Of a stretch of DNA of 48,067 nt, positions 41,494-48,067 are shown piece by piece. The stretch spans positions 1-48,067 of the forward strand of contig NZ_JRPC02000019.1 in assembly GCF_000765745.2 (NCBI RefSeq), written 5' to 3'. How positions within the stretch are numbered: position 1 is the stretch's first letter; every line of letters begins with the position of its first letter. Under the pieces are notes generated by a model. That model searched no databases. It saw only the letters and a list, made by a program, of their open reading frames with translations, and had not been told where the DNA came from. The stretch comes from Helicobacter apodemus (GTDB lineage: Bacteria > Campylobacterota > Campylobacteria > Campylobacterales > Helicobacteraceae). The translations under genes were made by a program, and so were the position numbers.

Positions 41494-43924
41494 TACTTAA
41501 TTCTTTCTCATTCACTTTTTTCATTGCATCTTGCATCAATAATCTTTGAATAGTTTGTTGCAGTTGAAATTCTGGATTATTGTAATAAGATTCAAAGGAG
41601 TGATATTCATCTAGTTTATGAAAAGTAATACCAATTCCACCACCAATACCAATGATTCCACCTATAGCTCCACCCCTAGAAGCACCCACAATTGCATTTC
41701 CAACAATATCTAAAGCAGCACCTAATTGATTTGCCACTGGATCCCTACTATCATTCACTTGCCTTACCAACTCCGCCCCTACTGCATTAGTAGATTCTCT
41801 TAAATCTTTCTTTGATTTAGGAGAGCCTATAGAGATAAGCTTATAATCAGTCTTAAGTTTCATAAGAGCATTTAAATAGTTTGCCTTATAAATATCCTCA
41901 TTCCCTGCACTATGAGTAATGACAACAGAATCTTTAGTCATTTGTCGCAACATATAAGCATTTAAAGAATCTTTTACACTCAAAGGACTAGAATACTCTA
42001 AAACATCATTAACAATTCCTCCTGTTGCATTATTCACTATTCCTACTTGTTTATTTAAAAAATCTCTTTGTATAAGATTAGCACTATTCCTTGCATCTTC
42101 TAAAGTATTACGCATTCCATTTACATATATAATATCTGTCCCTTTATTAATATTTTCATAACTCATATCTGTCCTCCTCCTTAAAGTTTCAAAGTCTCTA
42201 GGATTATTTAAATTTAAATCCTTATTAGTAAATTCTTTAGTAATAGGATTCTTATAGATAATCAAACGATTATCATAGAAGCTTTTAGGGACATAATGGG
42301 GTGCTCCAGCTTGAATTACTCCATATTCTCCTATTCCCATTTCATATTCCCCCAATGCCCCCTTATTACTCATTAACCATTCATACTCCTCCTTAGTTAA
42401 TTGCACTACCTTATTATCCTCAATACCATCTGTAGCTACCACATAATCATCATAATGCAATTCCCTATTATATCTCTCTGCACTCTCACTTAAAGCACTC
42501 CCTAAAGCCATAAGAGAATTACCCCCTAATAATCCCCCTACTACTCCCCCATAAACTTTAGAGATTAAAACCTCTCTTTCTTTATTTTCTATTGGATTCC
42601 CCCTTAAAGGAGCAATACTCTCATGTATCCCAGAGATTAAAGCCCCTTTAAAAAAGTTTTCATTCTTTAAAGAAGCCATTACTCCTCCTACACCACTATG
42701 AAGCACTACCTTACCTAATCCCCCTTCTTTAAAAAGATTATTCCCTTTCATACTTTGTATCTGTGCTATATCCCCTACACCTTTATAAAGACTATTACCT
42801 AAAGCCAATAAAGAATATTCTAAAAGAGATTCTTTAAGTCCTTGGTTATAAATTAAAGTATCAACACTAGCATTTAAAACAATCTCTCTAAGAGGTAGAG
42901 TCTCTATCCCTTCAACCAAAGAAAGATTAAGAGGAAGTAATCCTATCCCTGCTTTTAATCCTCCCCCTAGAGTATCTTTAGTAAAACTCCTAAAAGATAA
43001 AGCATTCTTAGAATCTATTAGCTTATTACTCACTTGAAAAACCCCACTACCTAAAGCACCTTGCATAGAACCTTTAGCAACACTAGAGACAAAGGTAGAA
43101 TGAATAGGTAGATTAATCCCAGCACTTATATAAGCTAAAGCAGCTTGTAAGAGTAGATGACTTAATGGAGTAAGAGACTTACTCCTCTCACTCCATTGCT
43201 TATTCTCTAAAAATGCTTTAGAAAAGACCATAGAAGAATCTAAAGCTAAAGGCATTTCAGAGGAGAGAGTTAGGCTTTCTTGACTTTCATTATTTAAGCC
43301 TTTACTTAACTCTTGAACTTCTTTACTTAAATCCCTACCATTAAAGACAAAGCTATTACTAAAGCTAAGGGTAGAGGGAATAGCTACTTCTTTTATAGAT
43401 CCCTCCTTAGTATTTTTAGCTAAAAGGAAAGAAGAAGCATTAGAACTAAAAGAGCTTTTAGTCTCCCTATTTTTTAAAGACATTAAATCTAAAGCTTGGG
43501 TATTAATACTAACATCCCTAGCCTTTATATTAGAAGCTTTAATAGTAGTGTTTAAAGCATTAATACTTAAATCTTTAGATTCTATAAAAGAGGGAGCTAG
43601 AGAAAGTCTCTCTAAACTCTCTTGATAAAAGCTAGGGGATAATAAAGTTCCTTTACTCCATTCTTTAGTCTCTATACTCTCTAACACTAAAGGCTTAATC
43701 TCTAAAGTCTTAGCCCCTAAAGATATTCCCTTAGCATTAAGCCTAACACCCTCTAAGACTAAAGAGGATAAAGCCTTTAAAGAAAGATTAGCATCACTAT
43801 TGACTAAAGCATATTGTGCTTGCTCTTTCAAAGAAGTTTCTTTAAACTCTCTCTTAGAAAGCCCAAAGAAAGTAGAGGAGCTTTTAGAATGATAAGACTT
43901 AATAGTATCTTTAACCCTATGCAT
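41480..43924 (-). CDS. Orphan CdiA/FhaB-type C-terminal module with a serine-hydrolase-like toxin domain
   Basis: 814 residues. Residues 1-482 are a haemagglutinin-like common region, nearly identical to the larger gene entering from the right. It begins MHRVKDTIKSYHSKSSSTFF, has beta-helix-like repeats, then a glycine/alanine-rich pretoxin segment ending SALSESA. Residues 483-814 are a variable toxin tip. It contains DIIYVNG, a nucleophile elbow THSAG (His671, Ser672), RDPVAN (Asp728), a glycine-rich hydrophobic stretch, and EYHSFES (His775), which together suggest a Ser-Asp-His hydrolase. There is no signal peptide or two-partner-secretion domain, so it is not exportable by itself; it starts two bases after the preceding ORF's stop with a poor ribosome-binding site. 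It is best read as a silent cassette that can recombine into the full gene. Confidence 0.72.
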   Translation of the reverse strand: MHRVKDTIKSYHSKSSSTFFGLSKREFKETSLKEQAQYALVNSDANLSLKALSSLVLEGVRLNAKGISLGAKTLEIKPLVLESIETKEWSKGTLLSPSFYQESLERLSLAPSFIESKDLSINALNTTIKASNIKARDVSINTQALDLMSLKNRETKSSFSSNASSFLLAKNTKEGSIKEVAIPSTLSFSNSFVFNGRDLSKEVQELSKGLNNESQESLTLSSEMPLALDSSMVFSKAFLENKQWSERSKSLTPLSHLLLQAALAYISAGINLPIHSTFVSSVAKGSMQGALGSGVFQVSNKLIDSKNALSFRSFTKDTLGGGLKAGIGLLPLNLSLVEGIETLPLREIVLNASVDTLIYNQGLKESLLEYSLLALGNSLYKGVGDIAQIQSMKGNNLFKEGGLGKVVLHSGVGGVMASLKNENFFKGALISGIHESIAPLRGNPIENKEREVLISKVYGGVVGGLLGGNSLMALGSALSESAERYNRELHYDDYVVATDGIEDNKVVQLTKEEYEWLMSNKGALGEYEMGIGEYGVIQAGAPHYVPKSFYDNRLIIYKNPITKEFTNKDLNLNNPRDFETLRRRTDMSYENINKGTDIIYVNGMRNTLEDARNSANLIQRDFLNKQVGIVNNATGGIVNDVLEYSSPLSVKDSLNAYMLRQMTKDSVVITHSAGNEDIYKANYLNALMKLKTDYKLISIGSPKSKKDLRESTNAVGAELVRQVNDSRDPVANQLGAALDIVGNAIVGASRGGAIGGIIGIGGGIGITFHKLDEYHSFESYYNNPEFQLQQTIQRLLMQDAMKKVNEKELSNDKD
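41664..41717 (-). repeat. 54-base exact repeat after the variable toxin segment
   Basis: Identical to 45742-45795. It encodes ALDIVGNAIVGASRGGA just after the Asp motif in both toxin tips. With the large common region it brackets a strongly diverged segment of about 760-835 bases, forming a second possible crossover block. Confidence 0.9.
42480..43917 (-). repeat. 1438-base near-identical repeat, orphan copy
   Basis: Matches 46630-48067 at a constant offset of 4150 bases. Comparing both copies by eye I found two differences (43158/47308 and 43592/47742). The match ends abruptly at 42480 on the toxin side; on the other side it reaches the window edge, and the orphan copy ends within or just after 43917-43924. 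It encodes the common region of both toxin genes. Confidence 0.95.
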
Positions 43925-43926
43925 AG

Positions 43927-44478
43927 TTACTGCTTATCATATAAATTTATAAGCTCTACCGCAACTCCTGCTATAGCTCCTAGCATAGCTCCTAGCATAG
44001 CTCCTAGCATAGCTCCTAGCATAGTTCCTAGCATAGTTCCTAGCATAGTTCCTAGTATCTTTCTTTTAGCAATACCCTTGATAATACCTATGATAATACC
44101 TCCGATAATACCTATGATAATACCTCCGATAATACCATTGATCATGCTTATGATAATGCCTCCGATAAAGCCTACGATAATACTATTACTTAGAAGCAAA
44201 CCCAAAGTCTTTGTGTATTTTACATTCTTTTTCTCGGGTTCATAACGATAAATCACTTGCATAAACTCCCCTCCTGTATTAGCAATATCCCTTAATTCAC
44301 TCTCTGCTATTGGAGAATCAATAGAGATGAGCTTATGAGGAGTATTAGTATTTGTAACAGCATTTATATTATTAGCTTTATAAATATATTCATTAGTGAT
44401 ACTATAAGTAATTATAAAACTAAGGATTAAGAAGTATTTTAATATACAAGTTATTGCAAAATCTCTATTAGTTATCAT
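43927..44478 (-). pseudogene. Chimeric toxin-fragment ORF with a glycine-zipper repeat
   Basis: 183 residues, open and preceded by AAAGGA, but it looks like a remnant. The first 25 residues are a hydrophobic segment similar in style to the immunity proteins' start. Then TYSITNEYIYKANNINAV and HKLISIDSPIAESELRD match the toxin's THSAGNEDIYKANYLNAL and YKLISIGSPKSKKDLRE. The elbow is degraded: His is replaced by Tyr and Ala-Gly by Ile-Thr. The second half is a long run of Gly-Ile-Ile and Gly-(Thr/Ala)-Met-Leu repeats, replacing the glycine-rich stretch of the full toxins, and the terminal YHSFES segment is missing. It may still make a small membrane protein. Stops two bases before the orphan toxin ATG. 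Confidence 0.55.
43981..44052 (-). repeat. Six tandem 12-base units encoding GTML/GAML
   Basis: Six head-to-tail 12-mers on the plus strand: three TAGCATAGCTCC followed by three TAGCATAGTTCC, with a degenerate seventh at 43970-43980. On the coding strand they encode Gly-Thr-Met-Leu x3 then Gly-Ala-Met-Leu x3. A second, less regular series (GATAATACC-type units, about 44085-44160) encodes Gly-Ile-Ile runs. Unit length is a multiple of three, so copy-number change keeps the frame. Confidence 0.92.
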
Positions 44479-44489
44479 AATTTAATCCT

Positions 44490-44840
44490 TTACTTATTCT
44501 TATGTTGATAGAAGTTAGAAAAGAATAGAGAGGTATTAGTAGCTATTGGTGGGCAAATGAGCGAAACTAAAAAATAAAATGCTTTTAAATGAGAATCTAA
44601 TTTATCAGAAATATAATCTAAAGAAAAAAGAGGGGCTAGAAATACTACTAATGAAGTAATGATAATGGATAAAATCCTATACAACACATATCTTTTGTTA
44701 AAAAAATAAAAAAAGCAAAAGACTGCCAAAAGAACACTAAGTGATACTATAAAAGTATCCGAAAGTATAGATAAGAAGCTTGAAATTTGAATCAATGCAT
44801 AGAATGGTATAACAACTAGATAATTTCTACTCTTTATCAT
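44490..44840 (-). CDS. Short membrane protein resembling the N-terminal half of the immunity protein
   Basis: 116 residues from ATG 44840, with three or four hydrophobic segments. The start MIKSRNYLVVIPFYALIQIS resembles MIKTRKYAIIILLYALAQFT of the full immunity protein, and FYFFNKRYVLYRILSIIITS parallels its YFYKNRQILDWVLSISIPS. The C-terminal half of the family is missing, so it may be a truncated immunity gene. It overlaps the end of the orphan toxin tail, as the full-length gene overlaps its toxin; AAAAAGGATTAGGT upstream offers a ribosome-binding site. Confidence 0.55.
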   Translation of the reverse strand: MIKSRNYLVVIPFYALIQISSFLSILSDTFIVSLSVLLAVFCFFYFFNKRYVLYRILSIIITSLVVFLAPLFSLDYISDKLDSHLKAFYFLVSLICPPIATNTSLFFSNFYQHKNK

Positions 44841-45069
44841 CACCTAATCCTTTTTCATTTATCCCTTTTATTGCATCTTGCATTAATAATCTTTGAATAG
44901 TTTGCTGAAGTTGAAATTCTGGGTTTTCAAAATAAGATTCAAAAGAGTGGTATTTTTCTAGTCTAAGTGCAGAAACACCAAGACTGCTCGCAGCCCCACC
45001 TACAATTCCACCTATAGCCCCACCTAGAAGACCCATTGCACCGCTTGTCTGTAAATTAGTAGCTATCAT
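44827..45069 (-). pseudogene. Orphan toxin C-terminal tail
   Basis: 80 residues consisting of a glycine-rich hydrophobic stretch (LLGGAIGGIVGGAASS) followed by RLEKYHSFESYFENPEF and the QLQQTIQRLLMQDA tail. This is the C-terminus of the complete toxins without the hydrolase core or any upstream region. It retains the putative catalytic-His motif. It is most simply the 3' remnant of a third toxin cassette whose front was lost in a recombination or deletion; its beginning overlaps the preceding immunity gene's end. Confidence 0.65.
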
Positions 45070-45466
45070 AACTTACCTTTTTATCCCTATACCATAAATA
45101 ACAATTTCTTAATACAAATAAAGGAGGGATAGAGAGTATAACTATAATCATTGTAAGAAAAACAATAGAGTTAATGTCTTTAGTAGTAGTATCATAGCCA
45201 TAGGCAAAAAAAACAAGTAACATTGGTGCAAATACCATATAACAAAGATGAAAGTATTTTTTTATATTCCTTTTGTTTTTATGGGCACGAATAGCAAGGG
45301 GTAGGGGGAATATAAGATGAATAAAAAAAATTAAGACAATAAAAACACTAACAATAGTAGTATGCCCATTAACAAGAAAATCTAAAAAGAGTAATGCTGC
45401 TTCTATGAGCGTATAATACAATATAGTAATGAAATACACCATCGTAGCGATAACTTCAAACTTCAT
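45056..45466 (-). CDS. Short predicted membrane immunity protein
   Basis: 136 residues from ATG 45466, chosen because a perfect AGGAGG lies four bases upstream; the in-frame codons back to 45490 are not needed. Four hydrophobic segments are seen. It corresponds to the C-terminal half of the 252-residue immunity protein: HLIFPLPLAIRAHKNKRN, KKYFHLCYMVFAPMLL and IPPLFVLRNCYLWYRD all have counterparts. It starts 14 bases after the stop of the large toxin gene and is therefore its cognate candidate. Whether half-length suffices for protection is unknown; it could also be a truncated gene. Confidence 0.6.
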   Translation of the reverse strand: MKFEVIATMVYFITILYYTLIEAALLFLDFLVNGHTTIVSVFIVLIFFIHLIFPLPLAIRAHKNKRNIKKYFHLCYMVFAPMLLVFFAYGYDTTTKDINSIVFLTMIIVILSIPPLFVLRNCYLWYRDKKVSYDSY

Positions 45467-45479
45467 AAAACCTCCTATT

Positions 45480-48067
45480 TTAATCATCACCTAATCCTTT
45501 TTCATTTATCCCTTTCATTGCATCTTGCATTAATAATCTTTGAATGGTTTGTTGGAGTTGAAATTCTGGGTTTTCAAAATGAGATTCAAAAGAGTGGTAT
45601 TTTTCTAGTCTAAATCGAATATTACCAATTACATCTTTTGCACCTAAAACTGCACCATTAATTCCACCCATGGTTGTGCCTATAATTTTACCCATAGTTC
45701 CACCCATAGTTCCACCCATAGTTTTACCTATATTCTCACCCATAGCTCCACCCCTAGAAGCACCCACAATTGCATTTCCAACAATATCTAAAGCAATACC
45801 TGTTGGATTTGCCACCGGATCTAATGGATTATTAAACATACTCACCGACTTCACCCCCACTTCCTTACCAACCTTTATAAAATCCTCCTTTCTCTCTGGA
45901 GAACCAAGAGCCACAACATGAATAGGAGTCCTACCCCCTTGAATAGCATTAACAACCATTCCATCTAAAGCATCTCCACTTCCTCCACTATGCCCCATAT
46001 ATACAGAATTCTCTGGTAATTGTTGCATTTCATGAGCAGTTGCAAAGTCTCCTGTAGAGAATTTTTTAGATTTATACTCTATAATATCTCTAGCTCCCTT
46101 AACTCCTAAAAAACTATGCGTCTTATTATGTATTACTTTTATATCCTGTTGAAAAAGTTGTTGGGTAAATAAACCAATCTCTCTAGCTCTTGCTTCATCT
46201 GTAGAAATTCCTGTAGCCACTACAAGTTTAGGTTGTGAATTATTATTAAAGCCTACATTCTTAGAATCTTTATTTAAGTATTTAGAATCTATAAAATTAA
46301 CATCTTTCTTTAGATATTTAAGATCTATAAAATTTAAATCCGTTTTAGCTATAAACCTTTCTTTTTCTACTTCCTTATTTAAATCCAAAGCTTCTTTTAC
46401 ATACCTTGTATCTTTAATAAAATCTTTTAACTCCTCCATCATAGAACCTTTGAATACATAGACATCTTTACCATAAGCATTATCTTTAGTAATACCATAT
46501 AATCCCATCTTAGCATATTCCTCTATTTTTTCTAACCCCTCTTGTGTTAATTCAATACCCACTCCATTATTAATTGTATCTACAATCATTATCCTATCCC
46601 CATAATGCATCATCGCATTATTTCTTAAAGCACTCTCACTTAAAGCACTCCCTAAAGCCATAAGAGAATTACCCCCTAATAATCCCCCTACTACTCCCCC
46701 ATAAACTTTAGAGATTAAAACCTCTCTTTCTTTATTTTCTATTGGATTCCCCCTTAAAGGAGCAATACTCTCATGTATCCCAGAGATTAAAGCCCCTTTA
46801 AAAAAGTTTTCATTCTTTAAAGAAGCCATTACTCCTCCTACACCACTATGAAGCACTACCTTACCTAATCCCCCTTCTTTAAAAAGATTATTCCCTTTCA
46901 TACTTTGTATCTGTGCTATATCCCCTACACCTTTATAAAGACTATTACCTAAAGCCAATAAAGAATATTCTAAAAGAGATTCTTTAAGTCCTTGGTTATA
47001 AATTAAAGTATCAACACTAGCATTTAAAACAATCTCTCTAAGAGGTAGAGTCTCTATCCCTTCAACCAAAGAAAGATTAAGAGGAAGTAATCCTATCCCT
47101 GCTTTTAATCCTCCCCCTAGAGTATCTTTAGTAAAACTCCTAAAAGATAAAGCATTCTTAGAATCTATTAGCTTATTACTCACTTGAAAAACCCCACTAC
47201 CTAAAGCACCTTGCATAGAACCTTTAGCAACACTAGAGACAAAGGTAGAATGAATAGGTAGATTAATCCCAGCACTTATATAAGCTAAAGCAGCTTGTAA
47301 GAGTAGAAGACTTAATGGAGTAAGAGACTTACTCCTCTCACTCCATTGCTTATTCTCTAAAAATGCTTTAGAAAAGACCATAGAAGAATCTAAAGCTAAA
47401 GGCATTTCAGAGGAGAGAGTTAGGCTTTCTTGACTTTCATTATTTAAGCCTTTACTTAACTCTTGAACTTCTTTACTTAAATCCCTACCATTAAAGACAA
47501 AGCTATTACTAAAGCTAAGGGTAGAGGGAATAGCTACTTCTTTTATAGATCCCTCCTTAGTATTTTTAGCTAAAAGGAAAGAAGAAGCATTAGAACTAAA
47601 AGAGCTTTTAGTCTCCCTATTTTTTAAAGACATTAAATCTAAAGCTTGGGTATTAATACTAACATCCCTAGCCTTTATATTAGAAGCTTTAATAGTAGTG
47701 TTTAAAGCATTAATACTTAAATCTTTAGATTCTATAAAAGAAGGAGCTAGAGAAAGTCTCTCTAAACTCTCTTGATAAAAGCTAGGGGATAATAAAGTTC
47801 CTTTACTCCATTCTTTAGTCTCTATACTCTCTAACACTAAAGGCTTAATCTCTAAAGTCTTAGCCCCTAAAGATATTCCCTTAGCATTAAGCCTAACACC
47901 CTCTAAGACTAAAGAGGATAAAGCCTTTAAAGAAAGATTAGCATCACTATTGACTAAAGCATATTGTGCTTGCTCTTTCAAAGAAGTTTCTTTAAACTCT
48001 CTCTTAGAAAGCCCAAAGAAAGTAGAGGAGCTTTTAGAATGATAAGACTTAATAGTATCTTTAACCC
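45480..48067 (-). CDS. CdiA/FhaB-type large exoprotein, C-terminal part with toxin domain (5' end outside window)
   Basis: The frame is open to the right window edge, so only the last ~861 codons are visible; the TTG-initiated reading from 47981 is internal. The common region (46630 to the edge) has haemagglutinin-like repeats (for example SKSSSTFFGLSKREFKE, LVLEGVRLNAKGISLGA) and an alanine/glycine-rich pretoxin segment ending SALSESA. The variable tip contains LVVATGISTDEARAREIG, nucleophile elbow MGHSGGSGDA (Ser codon 45987-45989), LDPVAN (Asp codon 45819-45821), a Gly-Gly-Thr-Met repeat stretch, and KYHSFES (His codon 45594-45596). This suggests a contact-dependent-inhibition-like protein delivering a serine hydrolase. 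The CdiB-type secretion partner would lie outside the window. Confidence 0.75.
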   Translation of the reverse strand, partial: VKDTIKSYHSKSSSTFFGLSKREFKETSLKEQAQYALVNSDANLSLKALSSLVLEGVRLNAKGISLGAKTLEIKPLVLESIETKEWSKGTLLSPSFYQESLERLSLAPSFIESKDLSINALNTTIKASNIKARDVSINTQALDLMSLKNRETKSSFSSNASSFLLAKNTKEGSIKEVAIPSTLSFSNSFVFNGRDLSKEVQELSKGLNNESQESLTLSSEMPLALDSSMVFSKAFLENKQWSERSKSLTPLSLLLLQAALAYISAGINLPIHSTFVSSVAKGSMQGALGSGVFQVSNKLIDSKNALSFRSFTKDTLGGGLKAGIGLLPLNLSLVEGIETLPLREIVLNASVDTLIYNQGLKESLLEYSLLALGNSLYKGVGDIAQIQSMKGNNLFKEGGLGKVVLHSGVGGVMASLKNENFFKGALISGIHESIAPLRGNPIENKEREVLISKVYGGVVGGLLGGNSLMALGSALSESALRNNAMMHYGDRIMIVDTINNGVGIELTQEGLEKIEEYAKMGLYGITKDNAYGKDVYVFKGSMMEELKDFIKDTRYVKEALDLNKEVEKERFIAKTDLNFIDLKYLKKDVNFIDSKYLNKDSKNVGFNNNSQPKLVVATGISTDEARAREIGLFTQQLFQQDIKVIHNKTHSFLGVKGARDIIEYKSKKFSTGDFATAHEMQQLPENSVYMGHSGGSGDALDGMVVNAIQGGRTPIHVVALGSPERKEDFIKVGKEVGVKSVSMFNNPLDPVANPTGIALDIVGNAIVGASRGGAMGENIGKTMGGTMGGTMGKIIGTTMGGINGAVLGAKDVIGNIRFRLEKYHSFESHFENPEFQLQQTIQRLLMQDAMKGINEKGLGDD
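45667..45750 (-). repeat. Seven degenerate 12-base units encoding a glycine-rich stretch of the toxin
   Basis: Units of the type CCCATAGTTCCA run from 45667 to 45750; the two at 45691-45702 and 45703-45714 are identical and the others diverge. On the coding strand they give the G-G-T-M / G-K-I-I pattern between the Asp and His motifs of the toxin tip. Similar in unit length and coding logic to the array at 43981-44052. Confidence 0.8.
46630..48067 (-). repeat. 1438-base near-identical repeat, copy in the large exoprotein gene
   Basis: Counterpart of 42480-43917. It reaches the window edge, so the repeat may be longer. Sequence similarity stops at base 46630, between the SALSESA codons and the variable tip. 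Confidence 0.95.

Noticed and set aside
43970-44160. Possible CRISPR array
   Set aside because: The units are contiguous 12-mers without spacers and are in frame with a glycine-rich coding sequence.
43814-44245. Plus-strand ORF of 143 codons with IAPSIAPSI and IPMIIPPII repeats
   Set aside because: It is the antisense reading of the GAML/GII tandem repeats and the start of the orphan toxin gene; the minus strand carries the conserved proteins.
47979-47981. Start of the large exoprotein at 47981
   Set aside because: It is an internal TTG; the frame continues open to the window edge through sequence that is coding in the duplicated copy.
40735-48067. Transposon or prophage as explanation of the repeats
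   Set aside because: No transposase, integrase, terminal inverted repeats or phage genes are visible; the repeat is coding sequence of the exoprotein itself.

Overview
The window is AT-rich, densely packed epsilonproteobacterial (Campylobacterota) chromosome, most likely from an enterohepatic Helicobacter. The evidence is gene content: a fused CcsBA, Csd4-type peptidoglycan peptidase, PEB1-type aspartate/glutamate transporter, standalone ThiD2, the gene run panD-ybaB-PDZ protein, and G11/C11 phase-variation tracts. The genus is an inference from these genes; no 16S rRNA gene is present.

Layout. 1-6.8 kb: a tripartite tricarboxylate transporter (tctC-tctB-tctA), then a thioredoxin-fold lipoprotein and ccsBA for cytochrome c maturation. 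7-10 kb (minus): a PEB1-type amino-acid ABC operon in the order ATPase, binding protein, permease, permease. 10.5-17.5 kb (plus): a tightly overlapping seven-gene operon with a possible Fur-type operator. It encodes two unrecognised amidotransferase-like proteins, two paralogous FecB-like binding proteins, a TonB-dependent receptor, a FecCD permease and an ATPase; the substrate is probably a metal or metal chelate. 17.5-24.5 kb: housekeeping genes der, a DMT permease, thiD2, a Bax-inhibitor-1 family protein, gapA, csd4 and hemH. 24.5-31 kb: a glycosyltransferase-like gene with a G11 tract near its 3' end, radA, a sugar-type methyltransferase with a C11 tract near its 5' end, ftsY, a TlpA-like lipoprotein and a DUF3298 protein. 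31.1-31.5 kb: four tRNA genes (Gly, Leu, Cys, Ser) behind a consensus promoter. 31.6-38.6 kb (minus): a ten-gene overlapping string from panD to a MATE exporter, including a previously hidden 51-residue acidic ORF. 38.7-40.5 kb: hypD and moaC, divergent.

40.5-48.07 kb (minus) is the most unusual part: an array of what appear to be CdiA/FhaB-type polymorphic toxin C-termini with membrane immunity proteins. A large haemagglutinin-like gene enters from the right edge and ends in a toxin domain. It is followed by a short immunity gene, toxin and immunity fragments, a second (orphan) copy of the last ~480 codons of the common region fused to a different toxin domain, a full-length immunity gene, and another toxin scrap next to moaC. 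The two common regions are almost identical DNA over 1438 bp (two differences seen by eye). They diverge sharply at the same codon, as expected of an array that swaps toxin tips by homologous recombination. Both toxin domains carry a (G/T)HSxG serine elbow, a DPVAN aspartate and a YHSFES histidine, suggesting a serine (alpha/beta-hydrolase or lipase-like) effector, and each is followed by multi-membrane-span immunity proteins.
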